Positions 1 to 8,955 of a stretch of 41,448 nucleotides of DNA are shown here, in pieces. Under the pieces are notes generated by a model, which was not told the DNA's origin, did no database searches, and saw only the letters and a list, made by a program, of their open reading frames with translations. This DNA comes from JAAYRG01 sp964643255 (GTDB lineage: Bacteria; Bacillota; Clostridia; Lachnospirales; Lachnospiraceae): assembly GCA_964643255.1 (NCBI GenBank), contig CAZXSM010000007.1:1-41448 (forward strand), given 5' to 3'. Each line of letters begins with the position of its first letter. Position 1 is the stretch's first letter. Made by a program: the position numbers and the translations under genes.

Positions 1-317
1 GAGCAGTTCAAATATTAATGGATACGACAAAACTTATGCCAGGTAGAATAATGGTTCTATTAGTGTGTAGTGGCGCTGTATTAGGAGCAATAGGAGTCTA
101 TCAACCATTTGCAGAATGGGCAGGCGCAGGAGCAACAGTTCCTTTATTAGGATTTGGAAATACTTTATTTAAAGGTGTAAAAGATGGAATTGATAAATCT
201 GGTTTCATAGGATTATTTGAAGGAGGATTTACTGCTATGGCTGTAGGTGTATCAGGAGCATTAATATTTGGATATATTACTTCATTATTTTTTAATCCAA
301 AAATGAAAGGTGAGTAG
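1..317 (+). CDS. spoVAE: Stage V sporulation protein AE (5' truncated by window edge)
   Basis: Subunit of the SpoVA inner-membrane channel that moves Ca-dipicolinic acid into the forespore during sporulation and out at germination. The visible part has the family hallmark GAGATVPLLGFGNTL, then a segment ending in GLFEGGF, and a C-terminal membrane helix. The frame stays open upstream of the first ATG (position 18): codons from position 3 read AVQIL, which aligns with the QIL/I-D segment before the second helix of SpoVAE. The ATG at 18 is therefore internal and roughly 20 N-terminal residues lie outside the window. The rest of the spoVA operon is expected upstream. Family call is firm; assignment as the 'AEb' type rests on similarity only. 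Confidence 0.9.
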   Translation, partial: AVQILMDTTKLMPGRIMVLLVCSGAVLGAIGVYQPFAEWAGAGATVPLLGFGNTLFKGVKDGIDKSGFIGLFEGGFTAMAVGVSGALIFGYITSLFFNPKMKGE

Positions 318-505
318 AAAGATAAGAAATGAATATTATACATTATAATTGCCAATAGTATTTTAACAAACAAAGGGAACTTAATATTTCAAACATTTAT
401 ATGCTTAAGTTATAAAATATACTAAATAGATAACTTTGCAAAACAATATTATAATATTATGTGTTATACAATTTTTAAGCATATAAGTGTTTTTAATATA
501 GATTA

Positions 506-543
506 AAGGACATTAAGCACTTAAGATAATGCTTAATGTCCTT
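506..543. terminator. Bidirectional hairpin between convergent spoVAE and PBP gene
   Basis: A perfect 14-bp stem (506-519 with 530-543, AAGGACATTAAGCA and its complement) encloses a 10-nt loop. It lies between two convergent genes, as expected for a shared terminator. Neither side has a strong U-run, so efficiency is uncertain. Confidence 0.6.
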
Positions 544-569
544 ATAGGTCTTATATATGATTGAAAAAC

Positions 570-3377
570 TTAATCTCCTGGGGCCTCAGTCTCCTCAGTT
601 TCTGGAGGAGTAGTAGGTGTAGGAGCAGGAGTAGGACTTGGAAGTATTGGACCAACTTCTGGGTCAATATCTAAATCCTCATCATCACCCGGGATAAAGT
701 TTTCAAAAAATTCAGTAAGAGGGTTATGAACATCACAAACCTCAGTGTTTTCAGGTAATATAAATGGTGTATCTTTAGTTGGTGTACCATAGTTTTCTTC
801 TTTTACTAAATATACATTTTCTTCAATTGAATCTTCAGGACAATAGTCATTAGCTATTTTGTTTGTATCCTTGCATACTCTTAGTTTTACATGAGCATCA
901 CATACATTTTTAGGAACTGTACCTTTAGCAAAATATTCGGTTCTAATTGTTGAACCACCAATATATTTATCACATAGACCATCAACAGCAAGTTTACCAC
1001 TCTTTGTACAAATTTTAGCAGATACAACTGAATCTGGCTTTTCAAATGGCGCAGGTTCTAGTTCATAATGTTCATGAACTGTTTCCATTATTGTTACCCA
1101 AAGGTTTTTGAAATAATCTTTTTCTTCTTGGTCAACATTGTTATCAAAACCAGACCAAATACTAGCTGTATAATAAGGTGTATAGCCAGAAAACCATAGA
1201 TCTATATCATCTGTTGTTGTACCAGTTTTACCTGAAACAGGCATATTGGAGTTTCTAAACCGATATGCTGAACCAGTACCATTAGGATGATTTAGTACAT
1301 CTTCCATAGTGTCAGTTAATAAAAATGCAGTAGATTCTTTTATAACTTGTTTAGTTCTTGGTTGGTTATCAATTAATACTTTACCATCATGATCTAAAAT
1401 CTTAGTATAATAAGTAGGCTCTGTATATAATCCATCGTTAGCAATGGAAGCAAAAGCAGCTGTTAGTTCATCGTTATAAACACCCTCAGTTATTCCACCA
1501 AGTGCTAAAGAAGGAACTAAATCATTAATAGGGTCAAGTGTTGTAAATCCTAAATTATCTTCACTCAAATAATTCATTGCAAGTTCTGGTGAAATTGCCA
1601 TAAGGATTTTTACCGTATTGACATTCATGGACCTATAAAGAGATCTTCTTAGTGTTGTTAACCCTTCATAAGCCTTGCCGTACCAGTTTTGTACTTCACG
1701 ACCATTTGGATAGTTATATGGAGCATCATCTACTATAGTTGCTAATGTCATATCAGCAGAATCTAAAGCTGGAAGGTAAACTGCTAATGGTTTGAAAGTA
1801 GAACCAGGTTGTCTCTTAGAACCAGTAGCCCGGTTTAGTGTACGGTTACCTGTTTTTGGTCCTCTACCACCAGCAATACCAACAACATGTCCACTTATGT
1901 TTTCCATAATTACAAATGAAGATTGAGGTTGGATTACTAAATCATAACTTTCTCCAAGTATATACTCACCTTCTTCTACAACTACATCTTTAAATGATTC
2001 TATAAAGAAATCCGCATGTTCTTTTCTTGAAAAATAAAGTGTAAATTTAGGATTAGAATTTAAAAAGTTTTCTAATTCTTCTGCAGTGAATTTATTTCTT
2101 AAGTTTTCTGAGTTTTCAAAAATTTCTATAATATCATGTTCTAAAAAGAACTCTTCAAAATCAGTTGGTTGATAATGAACTGTATCTCCATTATTTTTTT
2201 GAACTGATAAGCGATAATCTTGTAATTCCCAATAAGAATACTTGCCGATGCTATTATTAGATGAAGAAAAATAGTTCCAAGAGTATCCATCATATAAAGG
2301 TGGAAAATTCTCTTCATTACCATAAACCTCATCAATTATATTTTGTACATCAGAATCTAAAGTGGTATATATACTTAAACCACCTGTATATATGGCATTA
2401 CTTGCTTGGGTTTTGGTATATCCAATTTCAACAAGGTCGTTTTGCACTTGGTCGATAATTTCATCAACAAAATAACTGTTATATGCATCGTCCCCGAATT
2501 CTTCATTTACAGCTAAGATTCTATCATATACATTATCTGCCATAGCTGTGTCATATTCTTCTTGTGTGCAGAGTCCAAGTCTTAACATATTATTAAGAAC
2601 TAAGTCACGTCTTTGAGCATTGTTTTCAGAATTACTTATAGGGTTTAAGTTAGTAGGTGACTGTGCTATAGCAGCAATAACTGATGATTCAGATAAAGTA
2701 AGTTGATTTACGTCCTTATTAAAATACCTGTTTGAAGCAGTTTGAACACCGTATGTACCTGCACCTAGATTAATTGTATTTAAATAATATTCAAGAATTT
2801 GGTTTTTTTCAAGCTTTTGTTCAAGTTTAATTGAAAGTTGCTGTTCTTGCATTTTCCTAACAAAACGATCTACAAAGTTATCTTCTGCGCCACCTTCAAA
2901 TACTTGGTTTTTAATAAGTTGTTGGGTTATTGTACTCGCACCCTGGTCAAACTCCCCTTGCTTTAGACCAACAAAAAAGGCACGGAAAATCCCCTTTACA
3001 TCTATACCACTATGCTCGTAAAAGCGTTCATCTTCTATAGCAATAAAACCATTTTTTAATGGTTCAGGAATTTGTTCTATTGTAACATATTCACGATTGG
3101 AACCGGCTCCAACTAAAGTTTCAATTAGTTTGCCGTCTTTATCATATATGCTTGTTTTATATCCAGTGGGTATGACGTTAATTTGGTCGATTTCTGGTGC
3201 GCTATCTAACATTCCATTAATTAGACCAAAACCAGTTAATCCTCCAAAAATAGCAAGAATCACGACAAAAATAACTAGCAAACGAATTATGTGTACTTTG
3301 GATTTAGAACTTACCTTACTAGTACTAGACTTCATTTGCTGCTGTTTCTTAGATATTCCATTTTTACTAAAGTCCAT
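570..3377 (-). CDS. Class A penicillin-binding protein (PBP1A family, transglycosylase/transpeptidase)
   Basis: Bifunctional cell-wall synthase that polymerises lipid II and cross-links peptidoglycan. A short basic cytoplasmic N-terminus is followed by one membrane anchor (about residues 30-53). The GT51 domain shows AIEDERFYEHSG with the catalytic Glu and GASTITQQLIKN. The transpeptidase domain has the nucleophile motif STFK (Ser526), SMN, and KTGT (Lys717). The tail holds several cysteines and ends in a Pro/Thr/Glu-rich stretch, common in clostridial PBP1A proteins. The ATG is preceded by AAAGGAGG at good spacing. It lies downstream of yigZ on the same strand but has its own extended -10 promoter. 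It could be called ponA or pbpF by different annotators. Confidence 0.93.
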   Translation of the reverse strand: MDFSKNGISKKQQQMKSSTSKVSSKSKVHIIRLLVIFVVILAIFGGLTGFGLINGMLDSAPEIDQINVIPTGYKTSIYDKDGKLIETLVGAGSNREYVTIEQIPEPLKNGFIAIEDERFYEHSGIDVKGIFRAFFVGLKQGEFDQGASTITQQLIKNQVFEGGAEDNFVDRFVRKMQEQQLSIKLEQKLEKNQILEYYLNTINLGAGTYGVQTASNRYFNKDVNQLTLSESSVIAAIAQSPTNLNPISNSENNAQRRDLVLNNMLRLGLCTQEEYDTAMADNVYDRILAVNEEFGDDAYNSYFVDEIIDQVQNDLVEIGYTKTQASNAIYTGGLSIYTTLDSDVQNIIDEVYGNEENFPPLYDGYSWNYFSSSNNSIGKYSYWELQDYRLSVQKNNGDTVHYQPTDFEEFFLEHDIIEIFENSENLRNKFTAEELENFLNSNPKFTLYFSRKEHADFFIESFKDVVVEEGEYILGESYDLVIQPQSSFVIMENISGHVVGIAGGRGPKTGNRTLNRATGSKRQPGSTFKPLAVYLPALDSADMTLATIVDDAPYNYPNGREVQNWYGKAYEGLTTLRRSLYRSMNVNTVKILMAISPELAMNYLSEDNLGFTTLDPINDLVPSLALGGITEGVYNDELTAAFASIANDGLYTEPTYYTKILDHDGKVLIDNQPRTKQVIKESTAFLLTDTMEDVLNHPNGTGSAYRFRNSNMPVSGKTGTTTDDIDLWFSGYTPYYTASIWSGFDNNVDQEEKDYFKNLWVTIMETVHEHYELEPAPFEKPDSVVSAKICTKSGKLAVDGLCDKYIGGSTIRTEYFAKGTVPKNVCDAHVKLRVCKDTNKIANDYCPEDSIEENVYLVKEENYGTPTKDTPFILPENTEVCDVHNPLTEFFENFIPGDDEDLDIDPEVGPILPSPTPAPTPTTPPETEETEAPGD

Positions 3378-3399
3378 AAGAAACCTCCTTTACTGTGCT

Positions 3400-3408
3400 A
3401 TTATACCA
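3400..3408 (-). promoter_or_regulatory. Extended -10 promoter for the PBP gene
   Basis: On the minus strand TGGTATAAT gives a consensus -10 (3400-3405) with the TG extension. A clear -35 is not visible (TTTATT at 17 bp is poor), as is typical of extended -10 promoters. It lies 23 bp upstream of the start codon. Confidence 0.5.
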
Positions 3409-3466
3409 AATTGTATTAATAAAATAAAGCAATATTAATTTTATCTCTACATACCAATAGAAAAAG

Positions 3467-3480
3467 TACACTAGAGTGTA
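3467..3480 (-). terminator. Weak terminator after yigZ
   Basis: A 6-bp stem TACACT/AGTGTA with a 2-nt loop is followed on the minus strand by C and five U's. It sits 13 bp beyond the yigZ stop. The stem is short, so partial read-through into the PBP gene is likely. Confidence 0.4.
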
Positions 3481-3492
3481 ATTTTGTTGTAT

Positions 3493-4146
3493 TTAAGAAT
3501 CGAATAAAAGAAGTTTCCCATTGTAATTAGAAAAATATACTTGCTCTTTAGGTATAATTTTAATGCTAGCACTAGTTGCTTCTAATAATTGTTTTTCTAT
3601 CTTCTTACTTTCCGGGTTAGGATCTATATAAGTCATTTCTACAACATCAGTATAAGTAGTATCAACTATAGGAACTTGTTCCTCAGATAAAATATATTGT
3701 ATTTTTCCAAGAGAAGTATAATCCATTGTTAGATGAATTATTTTTCCTAGTTGTTTTTCTATAATCACACAAGACTTTATTCCTTCTTTGACGGCATCTG
3801 AATATGCTCTAACAAGTCCACCAGTTCCTAAAAGTGTACCTCCAAAGTATCTAGTTACCACAGCTACCACATTATGTAATTCTTCACCAAGGAGAACATT
3901 TAACATTGGTAAACCAGCAGTTTGAGACGGCTCACCATCATCGTTCCATCTTGTGATTTCATTATTTTTACCTATTATATAGGCTGTACAATTATGGCTA
4001 GCGTCATAGTGTTTTTTATTTACTTCATTTATAAATGAAATAGCCTCTTCTTCAGTATTAGCAGGTGAAATGTGGGCTATAAATTTGGATTTCTTAGCTT
4101 CAGTTTCACTGGTTCCACCCTTATAAACTATTTTGTAATTAGAAAT
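3493..4146 (-). CDS. yigZ: YigZ/IMPACT family protein (YvyE-like)
   Basis: Member of the UPF0029/IMPACT family, linked in other organisms to translation and ribosome stress; exact bacterial role unsettled. Family motifs are KKSKFIAH, HNCTAYIIG, DDGEPSQTAGLP and TRYFGGTLLGTGGLVRAY, with a C-terminal ferredoxin-like domain. The length (about 217 residues) is normal if translation begins at SNYKIVYKGG. The start is odd: a strong AAAAAGGAG ends at 4156, but the in-frame codon at proper spacing is ATT (4146). TTG at 4155 directly abuts the ribosome site, and the TTGs at 4182 and 4227 would add a non-conserved extension lacking its own ribosome site. I place the start at ATT 4146 tentatively; TTG 4155 is the fallback. 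Confidence 0.85.
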   Translation of the reverse strand: MSNYKIVYKGGTSETEAKKSKFIAHISPANTEEEAISFINEVNKKHYDASHNCTAYIIGKNNEITRWNDDGEPSQTAGLPMLNVLLGEELHNVVAVVTRYFGGTLLGTGGLVRAYSDAVKEGIKSCVIIEKQLGKIIHLTMDYTSLGKIQYILSEEQVPIVDTTYTDVVEMTYIDPNPESKKIEKQLLEATSASIKIIPKEQVYFSNYNGKLLLFDS

Positions 4147-4149
4147 AAA

Positions 4150-4228
4150 TACCAACTCCTTTTTCCAATAGCAACGTAACAAGACAAATCGCTGTACCAG
4201 TTCTTTTTTCCGATAGGAACGAAACAAG
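4150..4228 (-). repeat. Imperfect 45-bp-period direct repeat at the yigZ 5' end
   Basis: Two 34-bp copies (minus strand 4228-4195 and 4183-4150) match at 28 of 34 positions; both contain CTTGTT-CGTT-CTAT-GGAAAAA and end in TGGTA. The 45-bp period keeps reading frame. The downstream copy carries the good ribosome site AAAAAGGAG; in the upstream copy this is AAAAAAGAAC. Confidence 0.75.
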
Positions 4229-4236
4229 ATAAAACA

Positions 4237-4265
4237 TTGTATCAGGCCCTATGTTTTGTTATAAT
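4237..4265 (+). promoter_or_regulatory. Sigma-A type promoter for the small membrane protein gene
   Basis: TTGTAT (4237-4242), a 17-bp spacer and a perfect TATAAT (4260-4265) lie 39 bp before the ATG at 4305. It starts just upstream of the divergent yigZ repeat. Confidence 0.65.
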
Positions 4266-4304
4266 GGTTCCATAAAATTCAAGTTGAATAGAAAGAGGTA
4301 ATAT

Positions 4305-4532
4305 ATGAAAAACCTAAAGAGAATACTAGCTATGATTGGAGCAATTCTACTTGTCTTAATGTATGTTCTTACATTAGTTAGTGTACTTATAGATTCACAA
4401 TATTCTCATTCCTTATTTAAAGCAAGTGTTTTTTGTACTTTTGCAGTTCCAGTTTTTATATATGCAGTTAACTTAGTATATCGCTTAATTAAAGATAAAG
4501 ATAATGATATAAACAAGTCCGATAAAGAATAA
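4305..4532 (+). CDS. Small two-helix membrane protein, unknown function
   Basis: 75 residues that I do not recognise as a named family. A basic N-terminus (MKNLKR) precedes a first hydrophobic helix (about 7-29), a short polar stretch, a second helix (about 40-62) and a charged C-terminus rich in Lys/Asp. The ribosome site AAAGAGG sits at good spacing before ATG, and a consensus promoter lies just upstream, so it is probably a real monocistronic gene. It lies between divergent yigZ and convergent rarA with no obvious partner. Confidence 0.7.
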   Translation: MKNLKRILAMIGAILLVLMYVLTLVSVLIDSQYSHSLFKASVFCTFAVPVFIYAVNLVYRLIKDKDNDINKSDKE

Positions 4533-4560
4533 GCTTTATACATGTAATATGTATATTATA

Positions 4561-4576
4561 CCCAATTATATATTGG
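4561..4576. terminator. Weak hairpin between the small membrane gene and rarA
   Basis: CCCAAT/ATTGGG with a short AT loop lies between the two convergent stop codons. There is no real U-run, so the call rests on position. Confidence 0.3.
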
Positions 4577-4615
4577 GATAATCAAAGTAAGAGGAATCAA
4601 ATAAGGAGCCCTAAT

Positions 4616-5944
4616 CTAATCATCAGCTTCTTCATTGATTCTTTTTAAATGCTCTTTTATTTGTCTTTCATAACCTTGATTTGTAGGTTGATAAAATGTT
4701 CTGTTTTTCAACTGGTCTGGTAAGTATTGTTGTTTAACGTAATGATTTTTATAGTTATGTGCATATTTATAATTCACACCGTGCCCCAACTTTTTTGCAC
4801 CTTTGTAGTGAGCATCTCTTAAATGGATGGGGATTTCTGGTGTCTCTTCTGTTTCTACAACATTTAAAGCATCCTCTATTGATATACATGCTGTATTGCT
4901 TTTTGGTGCAGTAGCAACGTAAAGTGCCGCTTGGGATAGCACAATTCTTGATTCTGGTAATCCTAGCCTTTCTACTGCTTGAAAGGCTGCTGTGGCTACA
5001 ACTAAAGCATTAGGGTCTGCATTACCAACATCTTCTGCTGCACAGATCAAAATTCTTCTTGCAATAAATTTGATGTCTTCTCCTGCATAGAGCATTCTAG
5101 CCAGGTAGTAAACTGTTGCATTAGGATCTGAGCCACGCATACTTTTAATAAATGCAGATATGGTATCATAGTGATTGTCTCCAGTTTTGTCATATCTGAC
5201 AACTCTCTTTTGGATACATTCACTAGCAACTTCCAGTGTAATATGTATAAAACCATCATCTCTTCGGTCAGTGGTCAAGATACCAAGTTCTATGGCATTA
5301 AGGGCTGCTCTAGCATCCCCATTAGCTACATCGGCAAGAAAGTCTAATGCATCGTCATCTATTTTAGCTTTATAAGAACCCATCCCTTTCTCTTTATCAT
5401 TAATAGCACGTAAGATTAATTCCTTTATATCTTCCTTAGATAAAGGATAAAGCTCAAATATAATAGATCTAGATAGTAAGGCTCCATTTACCTCAAAGTA
5501 GGGATTTTCAGTTGTTGCACCGATTAATGTTACAGTCCCATCTTCAACATAGGGTAGTAAGTAATCTTGCTGAGACTTATTAAACCTATGAATCTCATCA
5601 ATAAACAGTATTGTTTTTTTACCATACATGCCCATATCCTCTTTAGCACTTTTTACTACTTCTTCCATGTCTTTTTTGCCAGATGAAGTGGCGTTAATTT
5701 GTTTGAAAACTGCCTTGCTTGTAGCGGCAATAACCATAGCAAGTGTAGTTTTACCAGTACCTGGGGGTCCGTAAAATATAATTGAGTTAAGTTTATCTGC
5801 TTTAATTGCTCGATATAAAAGTTTACCCTTACCGATTATATGTTTTTGGCCAACTACTTCCTCTAGTGAAGTTGGACGCATTCTAGCAGCAAGGGGAGAC
5901 TCTGTCTCCATATTTTGTTCTCTAATATATTCAAATAAATCCAT
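4616..5944 (-). CDS. rarA: Replication-associated recombination protein A (AAA+ ATPase)
   Basis: RarA/MgsA clamp-loader-like ATPase that acts at stalled replication forks. Walker A is GPPGTGKT (residues 59-66), Walker B/DEAD-like box is LFIDEIHRFNKSQQD, sensor 1 is IGATTENP, and the C-terminal half carries the tetramerisation region ending in HYKGAKKLGHG and YLPDQLK. The family N-terminus is MDLFE, so I take ATG at 5944 rather than a TTG three codons upstream; AGAAAGG lies about 9 nt before it. Length (442 residues) is typical. The 5' flank holds a hairpin-rich non-coding region instead of a gene. Confidence 0.95.
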   Translation of the reverse strand: MDLFEYIREQNMETESPLAARMRPTSLEEVVGQKHIIGKGKLLYRAIKADKLNSIIFYGPPGTGKTTLAMVIAATSKAVFKQINATSSGKKDMEEVVKSAKEDMGMYGKKTILFIDEIHRFNKSQQDYLLPYVEDGTVTLIGATTENPYFEVNGALLSRSIIFELYPLSKEDIKELILRAINDKEKGMGSYKAKIDDDALDFLADVANGDARAALNAIELGILTTDRRDDGFIHITLEVASECIQKRVVRYDKTGDNHYDTISAFIKSMRGSDPNATVYYLARMLYAGEDIKFIARRILICAAEDVGNADPNALVVATAAFQAVERLGLPESRIVLSQAALYVATAPKSNTACISIEDALNVVETEETPEIPIHLRDAHYKGAKKLGHGVNYKYAHNYKNHYVKQQYLPDQLKNRTFYQPTNQGYERQIKEHLKRINEEADD

Positions 5945-6082
5945 TTCACACAAACCTTTCTGATATTAATAAGCTATAAACATCTTATTATAGAATTCAA
6001 GGATAAGCTAGTCATATAATTTGTTAACAGTTATTATGTATTTTACTCTGTATAAACTGCTTGGTCAATAAAGTAATATATA

Positions 6083-6310
6083 ATAAAGAAAAATAGCCTA
6101 TCATTAGAAAATAATAGGCTATTTCATATAAAAGGGGAGGATAAGTATTTAACTTTTCTTTGGTGCTAGTTGCACAAATATTGTGCACTTTCGTTGGAGG
6201 GGGAGTCCAACGAAACTTTAATCCTTTTTGTATAATATACCAAAAACACTTGTATGGAATCATACAATGTATATTAAATTGGGTAATCTAATCAAATCAT
6301 TAGATTAATT
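6083..6310 (-). ncRNA. Candidate structured non-coding RNA beside rarA (possible 6S-like RNA)
   Basis: The 660-bp gap between rarA and the DUF4015 gene holds five inverted repeats within about 220 bp: 6091-6101/6114-6124 (11 bp), 6171-6177/6181-6187 (7 bp), 6189-6198/6206-6215 (10 bp), 6250-6256/6261-6267 (7 bp) and 6284-6291/6300-6307 (8 bp). Read on the minus strand, a TATATTAT -10-like box (about 6232-6239) precedes the core, whose ends can pair (AAGGAT...ATCC), and the 6091-6124 hairpin is followed by a U-rich run like a terminator. In Bacillus subtilis a 6S RNA gene (bsrA) lies next to rarA (yrvN), which makes 6S a reasonable guess. The core of about 100 nt is short for 6S. The plus strand is also possible. 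Strand and limits are tentative; no protein gene is convincing here. Confidence 0.3.
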
Positions 6311-6619
6311 ATATTATTGCACCTATTTTTTATTTTATACATTAAACATATAAAAACAAAGAAATCTTTTTAGGATTTATGACTTTGTTCTTTATGATAT
6401 ATAGAAAACATGTTAACATTGTAATAGAAAATTATAAAAGAATATAAATAAAAAATATTCATGTACATAGGGAAATAGGGAAATGATGGTCACTTAATAG
6501 ATTAATAATAGTTTTGTTAATTTATTATGCAAGGATAATGTAGAGTGATATAGGGATAATAATTGTAAGAAATATTAAAGGTGGATAGGAATTTACTATG
6601 ATTAGTTTAGGAGACAAAA

Positions 6620-8029
6620 ATGCGTAAAAAAGATATGTATATAGATTACAGCAATACAAAGAAGAAACGTCGTAGAAATAAAAGAAAAGGTCCAGGCAAC
6701 TTTTTTCTGATTATACTATTAATAATAATAATTGGAATTTTGTTGGGAATAGGAACTTATAAACTAGTCGGACAAGGTAAAATCCCATTAGATTTTTTAT
6801 TTGCTAATGAAGAAGATGAAAATGGGGAAAGCATTGAAGAAAATATTGAAGAAAGCTTTGATGAAAGTATTGATGATGAAGATACTAAGGATCTTGTAGA
6901 TAATAATCACCAGGACCAGTTAGAAGAGGAATTAGAAAACGATAATAATGTGGATTTTATTGAAGAAGAAAGTCCAGAAGACATAGATGAACAGGATGTA
7001 AGTTCAAATAAAGTTGTAAGCTCTAATAGGACAGAAAAAGTAAAGGCTAAAGGCATTTACGTCACAGGTCCAGTGGCTGGATCAGATAAAATAAATGAAT
7101 TGATAGATTTAGTTAAAGAAACTGAGCTAAATTCTATGGTAATAGACATTAAAAATGATAATGGTGAAATAACATATAAAATGGAACATGACTTGGTTCA
7201 AGAAATAAATGCTGGAACTAATTATATTAAGGATATAAAAGGACTGATTAAAGAATTAAAAGAACAAGATATTTATCTTATTGCTAGAATAGTTGCATTT
7301 AAGGATCCTCTACTAGCAGAGAATAAACCAGAATATAGTTTGAAAAATACTGATGGCTCTTTGTTTAGAGATAATGCTGGACTTGGCTGGATAAATCCTT
7401 ACGATGAAAGAGTGTGGGATTACCTTGTTGAAATATCTCTAGAAGCTATTAAGATTGGATTTGATGAGATTCAATTTGACTATATAAGGTTTTCTACAGA
7501 CTCAGGTATGAAGAGTGTTGATTTTGGTCCACAAGCAGATGAAAAGAGTAAAATCCAAATTATAAATGAGTTTACACAATATGCTTATGAAAAATTAAGT
7601 CCATATGCTTATGTTTCAGCAGATGTTTATGGAGCAATAATTGATTCTGAAATTGACCAAGAGATAGTAGGACAAGACTATTTAGAAATGGCAAAATACC
7701 TAGACTACATTTGTCCCATGATTTACCCATCCCATTATAGTGATGGATCTTATGGGATAGCTTATCCTGACTTAGAACCATATAACTTAATACTCGCCTC
7801 ATTACAAGCATCCAAAGAAGTGTTAAGCCAGGTAGAAGAAGGGACTCATATAGCAGATGTAAGACCTTGGCTACAAGACTTTACTGCTCCTTGGATAGCT
7901 AATTACCAAAAATATGGGGCGCAGCAAATACGTGAACAAATTGAAGGTGTTTATGATGCAGGATATGAAGAGTGGATTTTATGGAATGGAAGTAACAATT
8001 ACACCAGAGATGGTCTATATCTAGAATAA
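6620..8029 (+). CDS. Membrane-anchored DUF4015 putative glycoside hydrolase
   Basis: A basic N-terminus (KKKRRRNKRK) leads into one membrane anchor (about residues 27-50), then a very acidic linker (about 64-125, mostly Glu/Asp/Asn) and a DUF4015 domain from about residue 142. Family signatures include KGIYVTGPVAG, NSMVIDIKNDNGEITY, YLIARIVAFKDPLLA, DEIQFDYIRFSTD and DYICPMIYPSHY. DUF4015 has a TIM-barrel glycosidase-like fold; the substrate is unknown and catalysis is inferred. It is probably tethered outside the cell, the linker spanning the wall. The ATG follows GGAG at good spacing. The sigma factor gene begins 54 bp downstream and may be co-transcribed. Confidence 0.88.
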   Translation: MRKKDMYIDYSNTKKKRRRNKRKGPGNFFLIILLIIIIGILLGIGTYKLVGQGKIPLDFLFANEEDENGESIEENIEESFDESIDDEDTKDLVDNNHQDQLEEELENDNNVDFIEEESPEDIDEQDVSSNKVVSSNRTEKVKAKGIYVTGPVAGSDKINELIDLVKETELNSMVIDIKNDNGEITYKMEHDLVQEINAGTNYIKDIKGLIKELKEQDIYLIARIVAFKDPLLAENKPEYSLKNTDGSLFRDNAGLGWINPYDERVWDYLVEISLEAIKIGFDEIQFDYIRFSTDSGMKSVDFGPQADEKSKIQIINEFTQYAYEKLSPYAYVSADVYGAIIDSEIDQEIVGQDYLEMAKYLDYICPMIYPSHYSDGSYGIAYPDLEPYNLILASLQASKEVLSQVEEGTHIADVRPWLQDFTAPWIANYQKYGAQQIREQIEGVYDAGYEEWILWNGSNNYTRDGLYLE

Positions 8030-8083
8030 GTGCAAGATTATAGATGTTTATGTGTATAAGTATATAACAAAGGGGGTTTAAAG

Positions 8084-8662
8084 TTGAGTGATAATGAAAT
8101 TATAGAATTAATAAAAAAGGACGACCAACTAGGACTTACAACCCTTGCCCAAAAGTATGAAAATCTATTATTTTATATAGCTAAAGGTATCCTAGGAAAT
8201 AGAATTGAAGATATTGAAGAATGTGTAAATGATACTTATTTGAAATTGTGGGATAATGTGGGTAATTATGACGTAAAAAAAGCATCTTTAAAAACCTATT
8301 TAAAAATCATTGTTAGAAACACTGCAATTAATAAACTTAGAGATTTAAGTAGACATGAAAAAAATCAAATAGGTGATGATGTCTCTGAAATTGCTAAATA
8401 TTATATAGATAAGAGTCAAAATGTGGAAAGGGAAATTGACTATAAAGAAAATATTAAAAGGTTTAATTCCATAATAAAAAGCCTGGATTCAAGTGAACAA
8501 GAACTTATAATCAGAAAATATTTTTACTTGCAGCCCTCAAAGCATATAGCTAAAGTTATGAATACAACCGTTTCGGCAGTAGACAGTAAAACATCAAGAA
8601 CCAGAAAAAAAATTAAGAAAATGTTAGATACAGAAGAGATAATTATTACAGAGAGGGGATAG
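8084..8662 (+). CDS. RNA polymerase sigma-70 family factor (ECF-like)
   Basis: An alternative sigma factor of two-domain type. Region 2 includes IEDIEECVNDTYLKLWDN and KTYLKIIVRNTAINKLRD; region 4 includes SSEQELIIRKYFYLQPSKHI followed by a helix-turn-helix. There is no sigma-1.1 or sigma-3 domain. I chose TTG at 8084, with AAAGGGGG about 8 nt upstream; no ATG fits the conserved N-terminus. The next gene starts 5 bp after the stop and encodes a one-helix membrane protein, the usual arrangement for a sigma factor and its membrane anti-sigma partner. The inducing signal is unknown. Confidence 0.88.
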   Translation: MSDNEIIELIKKDDQLGLTTLAQKYENLLFYIAKGILGNRIEDIEECVNDTYLKLWDNVGNYDVKKASLKTYLKIIVRNTAINKLRDLSRHEKNQIGDDVSEIAKYYIDKSQNVEREIDYKENIKRFNSIIKSLDSSEQELIIRKYFYLQPSKHIAKVMNTTVSAVDSKTSRTRKKIKKMLDTEEIIITERG

Positions 8663-8667
8663 TATTT

Positions 8668-8955
8668 ATGGATGAAATAAGATTGATTAATATGTTGTCA
8701 TATTTAGATCCAGAAATTTTGGAAAATGATTATATTGAAAATGATATAAGAGACCTTGATAAAGTAGTTAGCTTCTTAGGATATAATAAAAACAAGCTAG
8801 TAAAGATAATAGTAGCAATGTTTGCCGGTGCAGCTATAGCAACGGGGGTAATTGGAGTTATTTTCAGAAGAAAAAAGAAGAACAAGACTGGAATAAAAAA
8901 GATTAATTTACCAAGTAAATTAATTAAAAGGGGAATGGTTCTAAAACATTTTTAG
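8668..8955 (+). CDS. Small single-pass membrane protein, candidate sigma-factor regulator
   Basis: 95 residues, not matched to a named family. An acidic N-terminal segment (about 1-43) is followed by one membrane helix (about 44-66, KIIVAMFAGAAIATGVIGVIF) and a strongly basic tail (RRKKKNK). Position five bases after the sigma gene suggests an anti-sigma or accessory role, but no ZAS or other anti-sigma motif is visible. Oddly, the last eight codons and the stop (8953-8955) lie inside a terminator hairpin, so the present C-terminus may result from loss of an earlier stop or truncation of a longer protein. Confidence 0.7.
   Translation: MDEIRLINMLSYLDPEILENDYIENDIRDLDKVVSFLGYNKNKLVKIIVAMFAGAAIATGVIGVIFRRKKKNKTGIKKINLPSKLIKRGMVLKHF

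Noticed and set aside
6024..6263. 79-codon open frame on the minus strand upstream of rarA
   Set aside because: It runs through several perfect hairpins and has no ribosome site or protein-like pattern; the RNA-structure reading is better.
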